Assembly (NCBI GenBank): GCA_964343705.1 | Contig: CAYFJX010000015.1 | Span: 1-31,756, forward strand | Length of the DNA: 31,756 bases | Origin: JAUSFM01 sp964343705 | GTDB taxonomy: Archaea; Nanobdellota; Nanobdellia; Woesearchaeales; UBA12501 | Direction of reading: 5' to 3' | Part shown: positions 17,834 to 25,304 of the stretch, piece by piece | Position numbering within the stretch: the stretch's first letter is position 1 | Layout of the letters: each line of letters opens with the position of its first letter | The notes under the pieces: generated by a model | The model's database searches: none | What the model was told of the DNA's origin: nothing | Seen by the model: the letters and a program-made list of their open reading frames with translations, nothing else | Made by a program: the position numbers and the translations under genes

Positions 17834-18412
17834 ATGGAAAAGGAGGTAAGGTGGGTAGGTGTTCTTTTGTTACTTATATTATCCTTGTCTTCAGTTTCAG
17901 GTTTAGGGGAACAAAGATCAACTGGGCTGCGTGAGGAAGGTGGATACGAGAAAAAATCTTCTGCATATGATCAAGTCCATGAGAATATTCAGACTTCTAT
18001 TGCTCAGGGTTCTACTTTGGATTTGTCGCAGTCTTTATACAAGAATAATAAGGATGTGGTAAGGAAGGTTCTTAGAGAAAAATATAATGTTGATGTTTCT
18101 TCTATTGATTCAGCTCGTGTTGTTGCTGGTAAGTTAACTCTGCCTGGTGGGACTTCTATTGATATGCAAACAGGAAGAAGAATCACTTTGGATGCTTCTG
18201 GTAGTCAAGTGCGCTCTATGACTGATGGTGAGACGACTGTTGTGGACGCTAAGGGTGTTAATTTTGATGGTGTTAATCTTAAAGTTACGCAAGCGAATAG
18301 TGTTACTTACAGAAATACTGAGTCAACTAATGTCAATAACTTTGTTGGTTCAACTGGACGAATTATTGTTATTGATGCTGGAAAATATATAACATTGCCA
18401 AAAGGTTTATAA
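17834..18412 (+). CDS. Family B secreted protein 2 (intermediate form), cassette 2
   Basis: The 192-residue product has a signal peptide (VGVLLLLILSLSSVSGLGEQ), the shared module (VHENIQTSIAQGSTLDLSQ, then LYKNNKDVVRKVLREKYNVD), and then a repetitive beta region (GKLTLPGGTSIDMQTGRR, ITLDASGSQVRSMTDGETTV, DAKGVNFDGVNLKV) that resembles stacked beta-helix turns. B3 shares this region nearly residue for residue. The protein stops after VIDAGKYITLPKGL, where B3 continues for about 300 residues. The stop codon lies inside a TTTATAAA motif of the type that opens the next cassette, so truncation by cassette duplication is plausible. Codons are strongly T-ending. Role unknown; extracellular location is well supported. 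Confidence 0.82.
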   Translation: MEKEVRWVGVLLLLILSLSSVSGLGEQRSTGLREEGGYEKKSSAYDQVHENIQTSIAQGSTLDLSQSLYKNNKDVVRKVLREKYNVDVSSIDSARVVAGKLTLPGGTSIDMQTGRRITLDASGSQVRSMTDGETTVVDAKGVNFDGVNLKVTQANSVTYRNTESTNVNNFVGSTGRIIVIDAGKYITLPKGL

Positions 18413-18423
18413 ACAAGTGTTCA

Positions 18424-18432
18424 TTTATAAAT
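18424..18432 (+). promoter_or_regulatory. Probable TATA box of cassette 3
   Basis: TTTATAAAT lies about 20 nt before ATG 18447. Another TTTATAAA at 18406-18413 overlaps the B2 stop and shares AAGGTTTATAAACA with the cassette 1 and 2 leaders. Either could serve. Confidence 0.5.
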
Positions 18433-18446
18433 AAAAGGTTATAAAA

Positions 18447-18971
18447 ATGACAAATTTAGAATCTCACTTTGAAGATCCTGAACGAAGACAATTTTTTGGC
18501 TGGATAGGAGCAGTCAGTGGACTAGTCGGAGCAGTAACTGCACTCGCTCCAAAATATACACATGCTTTTGACTGGGATATCTCAACATTATATGCAAGAA
18601 GCAATCCTGCTTATCATGTTATGCCTGGGTTGCGGTTCTGGAATAGCCATAATCAAGGAACTGTTAGGGGGGAGGGGACTACAATAAAAGGTGGTGATTG
18701 GAATGATTATTATTGGCGTAATCCAGATACTTCTCCAAAACTAAAAGGGCTGTTTAGAGATCTTAATGGTCAACAAGTCTCATATAGAAACACCCATTTT
18801 GTCTTTAGCTCTGATCAATTTGAGGGATTCATGGAAGATTGCGCAGAGGATATAACTTATGTGAATGTCTACAAACAAGGATTTATTAGATTCAGAACAG
18901 GCGGTAAGAATCCTGGTTTGTATACACTTCCTATTCCTCAAGAAACTGCAAGAACAATTATAGATATGTGA
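18447..18971 (+). CDS. Family A exported protein 3 with twin-arginine signal, cassette 3
   Basis: The 174-residue product starts with a Tat-type signal: RRQFFGW at residues 13-19, then a mildly hydrophobic stretch (IGAVSGLVGAVTALAP). A folded protein would therefore be exported. The remainder is the family A domain: VMPGLRFWNSHNQG, GEGTTIKGG, HFVFSSDQFEGFMED, QGFIRFRTGG and YTLPIPQETARTIIDM, colinear with A2. Its export signal differs from the A1/A2 leader, so the N-terminus was replaced while the domain was kept. B3 starts 7 nt downstream. If the Tat motif is real, it suggests that the domain folds, or binds a cofactor, in the cytoplasm. Function unknown. Confidence 0.85.
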   Translation: MTNLESHFEDPERRQFFGWIGAVSGLVGAVTALAPKYTHAFDWDISTLYARSNPAYHVMPGLRFWNSHNQGTVRGEGTTIKGGDWNDYYWRNPDTSPKLKGLFRDLNGQQVSYRNTHFVFSSDQFEGFMEDCAEDITYVNVYKQGFIRFRTGGKNPGLYTLPIPQETARTIIDM

Positions 18972-18978
18972 TATAAAA

Positions 18979-20568
18979 ATGAAAAAAGTAGGGGTGATAA
19001 TACTACTGACTATATTACTTCTTCCGACTATTTATTCTTTGGGAGAAAAAAGCACTGCAACAACAGACAAAGGACTCAAACCAGGGGAACAACATGAACT
19101 TGGCCTTGATCAAGAACAAACTATCCATAATAACATCCAAACATCTATAGATACTGGTTCAACACTTGATTTAAATCAGCCACTTTACAAAAACAACAAA
19201 GATCTTGTCCGTAAAGTTCTCAGAGACAAGTACAACATTGATGTAACCAATATTAACAACGCACGTATTTCAGCTGGAAAACTGACGGTTCCTGGTGTGG
19301 TTGAAATAGATATGGATACTGGCAGGCGTATTACTTTGGATGCTTCTTCTGGTCGTGTAAACACACTTACTGATGGTCAGACAACGGTTGTGAACGCTAA
19401 GGGGGTTAAATATAATGGTGTAGATCTTAGGGTGGAACGAGGAGAAAAAGTTGTTTATGAAGATTCTGAATCAATTAATGTACAGAACTTTGCCGGTACT
19501 ACTGGGCAGATAATTATCACAGACGCTGATCTCATAACAACAAATGGCAACACTCTAAAAAATATTAAGTCTGTTCAAATTAGAAATGTTAATAACAATC
19601 TTGCTTCTCTTTCTTTTGTCTGTGCAGGCGATGATCAGTCAACTGTTGGTGCTATTCAAGTTAATTGTCAGCAGAATAAGAGAATGCAAGCTGATTTTTT
19701 TGACAGGGGTGTTTCTTTAACTCTGCAGAAAGGTACAAGATTCTCTCACAAGAACTTGAATGGTACTGCTGATGCAAATGATGCGCGGTTTACTTTGAAA
19801 TCTATAACGCCAGATACTGATGAGGTGACAACGGTTGACACTACAACAACGTTCCAAAACAACACTACTAAAGAGGTTATCATAGCAAAGAAGGAAACAC
19901 GATTCAAACTTGATGAAAACGAGGGTGTGTATGAACTTCATCTTGGTAGCCAATCTCGTTTTTCTCACCAGGAAGAAAACGAACTCAGTAGCTTTTTCAC
20001 CTTCAACTCTCAACCTGCACAACATTCATTGTTTGTCTTAAAACCATCTCACTTTATGCCAAAAGAAGAAGCACTTGCTCTTTTTGATGGCTATGCCAAT
20101 CCTTCAAGTCAACTATTCATACTCAAAGATATCATTACTTTTGGGGTGTATGATGGTCTACCTTATGATCTCTTCCAATCCTTACATGTAAACAACATAG
20201 CAACATTAGACGGCTCCAATCTTCACTTACAAAACAATGAACCATGCCAAGAAGAAAAAGTTTTCTTCTCACTTCACACTGGAGACTTTAATGTTTTAGA
20301 AGCATGCAATAACCTACCTGTTCGCTATGCTGACTTTGAACAGGAAGGAACACCACAGCGAGTGCAAACATTTACGACGTCATACAGCGATGCCACTCTC
20401 ACTTTTACCAACAATATAATGCAACAAACAAAAAATGAACGTCTTTTCTCGTTTTACCCTGATGCATCTATTATGATGGAAACCATTGACAATTACGAAA
20501 GAAACTTTGCACAATGTTCAAGAATAGAATCCTTTGATCAACAAACATTACTTGAGGTGTTCTCATGA
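18979..20568 (+). CDS. Family B secreted protein 3 (full-length form), cassette 3
   Basis: The 529-residue product has a signal peptide (VGVIILLTILLLPTIYSLGE), the shared module (IHNNIQTSIDTGSTLDLNQ, LYKNNKDLVRKVLRDKYNID), the beta-repeat region shared with B2 (IDMDTGRRITLDASSGRV, TDGQTTVVNAKGVKYNG), and further repetitive turns (TTNGNTLKNIKSVQIRNV). The last 300 residues are unique to this copy and have a few cysteines (SFVCAGDD, VNCQQN, EPCQEE, LEACNN). The whole looks like a beta-helix or beta-solenoid secreted protein. Its stop overlaps the next start in ATGA, which couples it to the KGQV protein at 20565. Codon choice is A/C-ending at both ends and T-ending in the middle, hinting at a mosaic gene. 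Function unknown. Confidence 0.85.
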   Translation: MKKVGVIILLTILLLPTIYSLGEKSTATTDKGLKPGEQHELGLDQEQTIHNNIQTSIDTGSTLDLNQPLYKNNKDLVRKVLRDKYNIDVTNINNARISAGKLTVPGVVEIDMDTGRRITLDASSGRVNTLTDGQTTVVNAKGVKYNGVDLRVERGEKVVYEDSESINVQNFAGTTGQIIITDADLITTNGNTLKNIKSVQIRNVNNNLASLSFVCAGDDQSTVGAIQVNCQQNKRMQADFFDRGVSLTLQKGTRFSHKNLNGTADANDARFTLKSITPDTDEVTTVDTTTTFQNNTTKEVIIAKKETRFKLDENEGVYELHLGSQSRFSHQEENELSSFFTFNSQPAQHSLFVLKPSHFMPKEEALALFDGYANPSSQLFILKDIITFGVYDGLPYDLFQSLHVNNIATLDGSNLHLQNNEPCQEEKVFFSLHTGDFNVLEACNNLPVRYADFEQEGTPQRVQTFTTSYSDATLTFTNNIMQQTKNERLFSFYPDASIMMETIDNYERNFAQCSRIESFDQQTLLEVFS

Positions 20569-21203
20569 AGAAAGGGCAAGTGATGGTCTTTGTACTGTTT
20601 GGTATTTTCCTTCTAATAGGTGTTCTTGTTGTAATAGGCACAATAACAAGCAAGGGTGATAGTGCAGTTTCACAAAATAGTAACACACAAAACTTTATTG
20701 ACATGTGTTTTACTGCAACAGCAGAATGTGGTCTGCATCGAATTGGTGCAAACAGTGGGAGTCTTGGCTTTTCATATACTATTCCTGACTTGCAAACAAT
20801 AGAACAAACAGCAACAACATACATTGATACAACAGTACAAAAATGCTTTGGTAACTTTACTCAAGCACATGGCCAGACTGTAGTGGTTGATTCAATAAAC
20901 CCCTCAATACTTCTAAGTGATACAAGCAGAGTTAGTGCAGAACCAAAGATCACTATCCAAGAAGGAAAATCAACAACACATGCAAACTCTTACCATGAAA
21001 TCTTTGATATTCCTTTCAGAGACATGTACAACAATGCAGTGCAGCTAAAATCAGGAGCACGACCAGAAGGTGTACCAGATTCATACCTCAAACTGGAGTC
21101 TGACTTTGATGTGTCTGTTACGCAAAAAGAAGGTAAAAAGCTTGTGTCCATTGCTGGCGGAACACTTAAGAAAAAGGATTTTAGATTTAATTTCATGAAG
21201 TAG
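20565..21203 (+). CDS. KGQV-anchored exported protein, short relative of the protein at 5602
   Basis: The 212-residue product starts MKKGQVMVFVLFGIFLLIGV, the same kind of basic-Gly-Gln-Val plus hydrophobic helix start seen at 5602. It then has FIDMCFTATAECGLHRIG and SGSLGFSYTIPD, which parallel the YVQECF...GSQGGF segment of the larger protein. The exterior part is beta-rich (DVSVTQKEGKKLVSIAGG). It overlaps B3 by 4 nt (ATGA), so B3 and this protein are translationally coupled and may act together at the cell surface. It is about a third the length of the 5602 protein, so it is either a truncated paralogue or a minimal family member. Function unknown. Confidence 0.83.
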   Translation: MKKGQVMVFVLFGIFLLIGVLVVIGTITSKGDSAVSQNSNTQNFIDMCFTATAECGLHRIGANSGSLGFSYTIPDLQTIEQTATTYIDTTVQKCFGNFTQAHGQTVVVDSINPSILLSDTSRVSAEPKITIQEGKSTTHANSYHEIFDIPFRDMYNNAVQLKSGARPEGVPDSYLKLESDFDVSVTQKEGKKLVSIAGGTLKKKDFRFNFMK

Positions 21204-21209
21204 CAAGCC

Positions 21210-21219
21210 TTAAATATAA
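21210..21219 (+). promoter_or_regulatory. TATA box for the GETH-motif gene
   Basis: TTAAATATAA is centred 25 nt before the ATG at 21239, just after the KGQV gene's stop, and marks a new transcription unit. Confidence 0.6.
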
Positions 21220-21238
21220 TCATTTTTTCTCGCATTGT

Positions 21239-22036
21239 ATGAGTCTTGTAAAAAAGATAGCAAAGTGGACTGTAGGTGCCTATGCAGCAGCGTATATTGG
21301 CTTGACAGTTCATGCTTTTTCAGACGCTATAGGGCATAAAAAGTGGCTTGATGAAAACATGGAGAGTTGTCTTTTTGTTAGTGAAGAAGATGTTGTGGTT
21401 GATGATTCTCCAAGGAAAATAACAGTGTTTGGTGAAACACATACATACAACCAGGTAGAATCTGACGCTGTAAAGGATCTTGTTAAAGATTTTGATCTTA
21501 TTCTCTTTGAAGGAACAAACATCAGAAGGGATGATCGATCTCTGGCTGACAGGCTATATATGATTGCCCTTGCAATTCCAGCTAAGGTTAGTTTTTTTTA
21601 TATGTCTCTTGCACAGGGAAGGTATCTATCAAATACAACCTTGGTTGAAGCTGCAGAAGAACATGATGTTCCTGTTGTTCGTTTGGAAAAAGACAGTGAT
21701 TATTTTGACCACATGTCTTCTGGCACAAAAGCACTGTTATTCGTTGGCCTTACCTACTCAGCACTTAAAGGTCCACTTAGATACTATGATCAGAAAGAGG
21801 AAATACTAGAAAACCCTAACTTTATGGCGGATGTGCGGCATGATCATCCTCTTGCGGGGGGACTACTTGGTATAAGGGGAAGGAGAGATTACTGCATGGT
21901 AAAACGAGCACTTCCTCATATACAAAAAAATCCTGAAGCCCGTATTCTTTTAGGAGGGGGCTTGTTACATGTTAAAGGCTTCCAGGAGAACCTTGCGCGC
22001 ATCCATGAATACCGCCCTGACATTCAGTGTGATTAA
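21239..22036 (+). CDS. Membrane-anchored TraB/ChaN-like (GETH-motif) protein
   Basis: The 265-residue product has an N-terminal hydrophobic segment (WTVGAYAAAYIGLTVHAF), then ITVFGETHTYNQVES with GETH at residues 65-68, DLILFEGTN, and a late ARILLGGGLLHVKGF segment. A GxxH strand near the start, an acidic strand end and a second Gly-rich GxxH near the C-terminus are the hallmarks of the TraB/PrgY, TIKI and ChaN/EreA-like superfamily, which includes metal-dependent peptidases and haem or pheromone-related proteins. Which branch it belongs to cannot be decided by eye. A TATA box at 21210 gives it its own promoter. The start is supported by the TATA spacing and the signal-like helix directly after it. 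Confidence 0.7.
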   Translation: MSLVKKIAKWTVGAYAAAYIGLTVHAFSDAIGHKKWLDENMESCLFVSEEDVVVDDSPRKITVFGETHTYNQVESDAVKDLVKDFDLILFEGTNIRRDDRSLADRLYMIALAIPAKVSFFYMSLAQGRYLSNTTLVEAAEEHDVPVVRLEKDSDYFDHMSSGTKALLFVGLTYSALKGPLRYYDQKEEILENPNFMADVRHDHPLAGGLLGIRGRRDYCMVKRALPHIQKNPEARILLGGGLLHVKGFQENLARIHEYRPDIQCD

Positions 22037-22041
22037 ACCTA

Positions 22042-22053
22042 AATATTTATAAC
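22042..22053 (+). promoter_or_regulatory. TATA box for the membrane protein at 22075
   Basis: AATATTTATAAC is centred about 28 nt before the start codon. Confidence 0.65.
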
Positions 22054-22074
22054 TACAACAACCTATGGTTCTTC

Positions 22075-22875
22075 ATGCTTAATCAACTAAAGAAGTCCTA
22101 CTTGTTCTTTTGGAACAACAAGAAAAAGTTTCTTCCAGTTATGTTGTCTGACTTACTTTTCTTTGCAACCTTCAGCGCAATCTTTTATGTTCTCCAACCG
22201 AAACTAACCAAGCACTTTCTTGCAGTGTCACAATTATTTGCAGTTACTGGCATGCCAACCGGTACAGGGCCAGAAGGAGCAAAAGAATTTCTTTCACGTT
22301 TTCCAGTGCTTTCGTTTTACAGTGAGTTTGTATTAATTGCACAACTATTACTCTTGTTACTGTGCACTACCTTGCTGGTATGGTTTGTGTTCCAAGGATT
22401 TTCATGGAAGAAAACCTATGAACTACTTGGGAAGAAAATGAATTACAGGAAGTTTTGTCTTCGATTTATTGGAATCACACTGTTTTGGACACTAATCTAC
22501 TTTATTGGCACTATTGTTGCTGTTAAAGTCCATAGCATGCAAGCCATTGCCATCTTTCCCTTTTTAGAAAAGTTTGTTAAGGGAGTGTTTATTGCATTTT
22601 TCACCTTACTCACCTACACTGGTTTTGTTTCATATGCACTATTAGATAGGAAACTTACCAAAACTATGCATGATTGTTTTGCACATGCTTTTACTCGCTT
22701 CAAACTTTTTCTTGTATGGGCTTTAGCATTACTCCATGTTTACATTGCACTCTGGCTTGTTAAGAACTCACTTCTTGTTGCCTTCTGGCTACCACTCTTT
22801 GTGTTTTTAGGGGTGTTCCTACCAACACTTGCAGGGTGTAGGATACTTTTAATAAAAGAAGTAAAAAAGAATTAG
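22075..22875 (+). CDS. Polytopic membrane protein, about six TM helices
   Basis: The 266-residue product has about six hydrophobic segments, including VMLSDLLFFATFSAIFYVL, FVLIAQLLLLLLCTTLLVWF and LFVWALALLHVYIALW-like stretches, with Lys-rich loops. Its layout and length match the protein at 2681 (short basic N-terminus with KKK, first helix at about 25, long second loop), and the two are probably distant members of one family. I see no transport or catalytic motif. The ATG is 28 nt after a TATA box, so the transcript is probably leaderless. Its stop overlaps the stop of the opposite-strand gene at 22872 by 4 nt. Function unknown. Confidence 0.82.
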   Translation: MLNQLKKSYLFFWNNKKKFLPVMLSDLLFFATFSAIFYVLQPKLTKHFLAVSQLFAVTGMPTGTGPEGAKEFLSRFPVLSFYSEFVLIAQLLLLLLCTTLLVWFVFQGFSWKKTYELLGKKMNYRKFCLRFIGITLFWTLIYFIGTIVAVKVHSMQAIAIFPFLEKFVKGVFIAFFTLLTYTGFVSYALLDRKLTKTMHDCFAHAFTRFKLFLVWALALLHVYIALWLVKNSLLVAFWLPLFVFLGVFLPTLAGCRILLIKEVKKN

Positions 22876-23693
22876 TTTGAAGCTTTCTTAGGGTGAATAC
22901 CTCTTTGCTGAAGTCTGTGAGGGTGTTCATGTTCTCTGTGATTGTATGCTTGTGAATGGATTTGGTACCAATCTTGTTTACCATGGAATGCAACCTCGCT
23001 TTCCTTAGGTTTCATACCAATACCAGAAAGTTCTTCGGTAATGAACTTTTTGTAGGCATCAACTTCATTATCATGGACATACTCATGTAGTTTCTTACTT
23101 GCAAGCCCTTGTGCATATTGTTTTTTCCAAAAGTTTCCAAAGTCTTGCATAAGAGCTTTTGCTCTATGCCCTGATCTCATTTGTGCAACAAGGGTATCAA
23201 TTGAATGTTCTGCATGATCTCTGATTCGTTGAACATCTAAACCCATGAGGTCATGGAATGATGATTTAAGATAATTGAACCGATCTTCTTGAGGTTGTCC
23301 TTTTGAAGCATCGTATGCTTTGATAATTGCCTTTGAAACCTTTGTGCCTTTGGACTTCAAGATATTAAGCATGAATTCTGTTGCAACTTTTTCTGCTTGC
23401 TCTTTATCATGGACATAATCCTCTTTGTCCTTATCAAACAATTTCTTTGCTTTTTTGTACTCTTCAGTTTCAAAATCTTCAGAATAATCTTTGCCCTCAT
23501 GAAGTTTAGGAATGATCTTGGTGGTTGTTTTATATGCATCATGAATCTTCTCACCCACTAATGTGTTTTTCCGTGATTGTTCATCAGCATCAAGGTATTT
23601 GATAGCGTACTCTGTGTACTTGGTTCTACGCTCATCAGTTAATTCATCATGAACAGTTTCTTCTAAAGGATTCTCATCTCCATTATCTGGCAT
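22872..23693 (-). CDS. Soluble helical protein, tandem paralogue 1
   Basis: The 273-residue product is highly charged and apparently all-helical, with no signal or membrane segment and a His-rich C-terminal tail (YNHREHEHPHRLQQRG). It is colinear with the next gene upstream on the same strand (23780-24547). Matching blocks are LVGEKIHDAY / FLGEKIWEAY, LHEGKDYSEDF / LHEGANYAEDF, KKAKKLFDKDKEDYVHDKEQA / the equivalent block, SSFHDLMGLD / ESFHNLFGIN and HRAKALMQDFG / HRAKALLQQFG. No known family. The start is supported by the SD-like GAGGTG 5 nt upstream. The His-rich tail is unique to this copy and might bind metal, but no further evidence is visible. Confidence 0.85.
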   Translation of the reverse strand: MPDNGDENPLEETVHDELTDERRTKYTEYAIKYLDADEQSRKNTLVGEKIHDAYKTTTKIIPKLHEGKDYSEDFETEEYKKAKKLFDKDKEDYVHDKEQAEKVATEFMLNILKSKGTKVSKAIIKAYDASKGQPQEDRFNYLKSSFHDLMGLDVQRIRDHAEHSIDTLVAQMRSGHRAKALMQDFGNFWKKQYAQGLASKKLHEYVHDNEVDAYKKFITEELSGIGMKPKESEVAFHGKQDWYQIHSQAYNHREHEHPHRLQQRGIHPKKASN

Positions 23694-23698
23694 ACTAA

Positions 23699-23705
23699 CA
23701 CCTCA
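23699..23705 (-). promoter_or_regulatory. Shine-Dalgarno site of the 23693 gene
   Basis: On the minus strand TGAGGTG lies 5 nt before the ATG. Most genes here lack an SD and look leaderless, so this one is probably translated from a leader, in line with its more distant TATA box. Confidence 0.6.
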
Positions 23706-23736
23706 TTTACTAGTATATGCTAGACTAGAGAGTTCT

Positions 23737-23748
23737 CTATTTAAATAG
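23737..23748 (-). promoter_or_regulatory. TATA-like palindrome upstream of the 23693 gene
   Basis: CTATTTAAATAG is a perfect 12-bp palindrome about 50 nt before the start codon. As a TATA box it would give a leader of about 25 nt carrying the SD site. Confidence 0.5.
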
Positions 23749-23779
23749 ATTGTGTGTTTTTACTAGAAGCTACGCTGCC

Positions 23780-24547
23780 TTAATCGTCAAAGCTAATCTC
23801 ATTAGGATCATTGACAAGCTTGAAGTGAGTGTCAAGCCATTGGTTTCTATCATAGAATGCCACTTGGCCAGCTCGTGGTTCTTTGTCAATCTCTGCTAGT
23901 TTTGCAGTTACATACTTCTCGTATGCAGGCATCTCAGCATCTGATACTACTTCTTTGAATTTTCTACTCATTAAAGCACCAGAATACACTGCTTTCCATT
24001 GTTGGCCAAACTGTTGTAGAAGTGCTTTTGCACGATGTTCAGTAGCCATATTTTGGACTAACAGGTCAATTTGCATATTATATCCACGTTGTGTTCGAGG
24101 GTTGATTCCAAATAAGTTATGGAATGATTCTTTTAAGAATTCAAATCGTTCTTCTTCAGTTCGTTCATCTTGTGTTGATTCATATCTTTGGACAATCTGG
24201 TTTGATGTGCCTGTATCTATTGATCGAAGAACTTGGATAAGATAATTAGAAACTACTTCTCTTGCTTGCTCTCTGTTGTGTACATAATCTGAGCTGTTTC
24301 GCTCGAATAATCTTTTTGCTTTTTTGAATGATTCTTTGTCAAAATCTTCTGCGTAATTTGCGCCTTCGTGAAGACCTTCAACAAATGTTTTGGTTTCATT
24401 GTAAGCTTCCCAGATTTTCTCCCCTAAGAATACACCAATCTCATTGTGACCATCTTTATCTAAGTATTTCTCAGCAAATTCATCATACTTTGCAGTAAGC
24501 TCGGGAGTTAAATCTTCAATGAGAGTTTCCTCTAAAATGCTTACCAT
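23780..24547 (-). CDS. Soluble helical protein, tandem paralogue 2
   Basis: The 255-residue product is colinear with the 22872-23693 product along nearly its whole length; shared blocks include FLGEKIWEAYNETK, LHEGANYAEDF, YVHNREQA and HRAKALLQQFGQQWK. It is acidic, helical and predicted cytoplasmic, and lacks the His-rich tail of its neighbour. No known family is recognised. A minus-strand TATA box (24570-24577) lies 27 nt before its ATG, so it is transcribed leaderlessly, whereas the other copy has its own promoter-like site and SD. The pair probably arose by duplication, followed by divergence to about 40 percent identity by eye. Confidence 0.85.
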   Translation of the reverse strand: MVSILEETLIEDLTPELTAKYDEFAEKYLDKDGHNEIGVFLGEKIWEAYNETKTFVEGLHEGANYAEDFDKESFKKAKRLFERNSSDYVHNREQAREVVSNYLIQVLRSIDTGTSNQIVQRYESTQDERTEEERFEFLKESFHNLFGINPRTQRGYNMQIDLLVQNMATEHRAKALLQQFGQQWKAVYSGALMSRKFKEVVSDAEMPAYEKYVTAKLAEIDKEPRAGQVAFYDRNQWLDTHFKLVNDPNEISFDD

Positions 24548-24569
24548 TTAGTTTGGGATGGCATGATCA

Positions 24570-24577
24570 TATATAAA
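24570..24577 (-). promoter_or_regulatory. TATA box for the 24547 gene
   Basis: TATATAAA, read as TTTATATA on the minus strand, is centred 27 nt before the start codon. Confidence 0.65.
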
Positions 24578-24597
24578 CCTTTCGGTTTTTACCCCTA

Positions 24598-25014
24598 CTA
24601 AGTAGTGTATATGCTGCCTAAACGCTCTTTGATTTTGGTAAGCTCCTCTGGTGTTTTTCGCACTCTTCCAGGCAGATTCTCAGCAGCAGCGAAAATATGC
24701 CTAATGGCCTTTGCACTGGGAATAACATGGAAATGCGTGTGTTCCTGGCTGGTATTGGCACCTCTATTAAGGGCAATGAGGGCATCCTGGCCATATTCCT
24801 CCTTGATGGCCTTACTGAGCTTATCAAACAATTCATGCATTGCCTTCAACTCTTCTGCAGTAAGATCTCTAAGCTCTTTTACATGCCTGTTTGGCAAGAC
24901 CATTAAATGGCCGTCTTTCAGGGGTTCGATATTAACAATGCAGAAACAGTGTTGATCTTTGTAGATAAGACGATACTCCTCGTTTTGAGCTTTGCAGAGT
25001 TCGCAGTTGTGCAT
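24598..25014 (-). CDS. HIT family nucleotide hydrolase/transferase
   Basis: The 138-residue product has the HIT signature HTHFHVIP (His92, His94, His96), in which the middle His is the catalytic nucleophile. It also has the N-terminal zinc-site pair CELC (Cys4, Cys7), the conserved LKDGHLMVLPNRH (residues 32-44) and ALNRGANTSQEH. Length and order match bacterial and archaeal HIT proteins of the HINT/Fhit-like group, which hydrolyse nucleoside phosphoramidates or dinucleoside polyphosphates in the cytoplasm. The exact substrate is not visible. The ATG gives the family's usual N-terminus, and a TTTTTAAAAT-like box at about 25034-25043 stands at promoter distance. It is monocistronic, with a different neighbour on each side. 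Confidence 0.93.
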   Translation of the reverse strand: MHNCELCKAQNEEYRLIYKDQHCFCIVNIEPLKDGHLMVLPNRHVKELRDLTAEELKAMHELFDKLSKAIKEEYGQDALIALNRGANTSQEHTHFHVIPSAKAIRHIFAAAENLPGRVRKTPEELTKIKERLGSIYTT

Positions 25015-25100
25015 GTATTTGGACTAACTAATGATTTTAAAAATTTTGTTGGTCTGAAAAACAAAAAAATTAAATAGTGGTTGTTATAACATATTATAAT

Positions 25101-25304
25101 ATGGCGGAATTACTATTGGTTAAACTACGGAGGATTGGATCTTCACTAGGTGTTATTATCCCTAAAAACAAGCTTGAAGGTGTGAAAGAAGGGGAAACAG
25201 TAGAAATAGCTCTGATTCCTCGGCATAAAGATATATCTGGTTTTGGTATAGCTAGAGGGGCTCCTCCTTTTCAGCGTGACAAAACCACTCGAGAATTCAA
25301 ATGA
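25101..25304 (+). CDS. vapB: AbrB/SpoVT-type antitoxin (VapB)
   Basis: The 67-residue product has the swapped-hairpin AbrB motif VKLRRIGSSLGVIIPKNKLE followed by GVKEGETVEIALI, which binds DNA. The C-terminal tail (PPFQRDKTTREFK) would bind the toxin. I chose ATG 25101; the upstream GTG at 25077 would read through the promoter region. The stop overlaps the vapC start in ATGA, so the two are translationally coupled. AbrB antitoxins usually repress their own operon with the toxin. A 10-bp palindrome, TGTTATAACA, at 25082-25091 just before the ATG is a candidate operator, and AATTAAATA at about 25067-25075 is a candidate TATA box. Confidence 0.88.
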   Translation: MAELLLVKLRRIGSSLGVIIPKNKLEGVKEGETVEIALIPRHKDISGFGIARGAPPFQRDKTTREFK

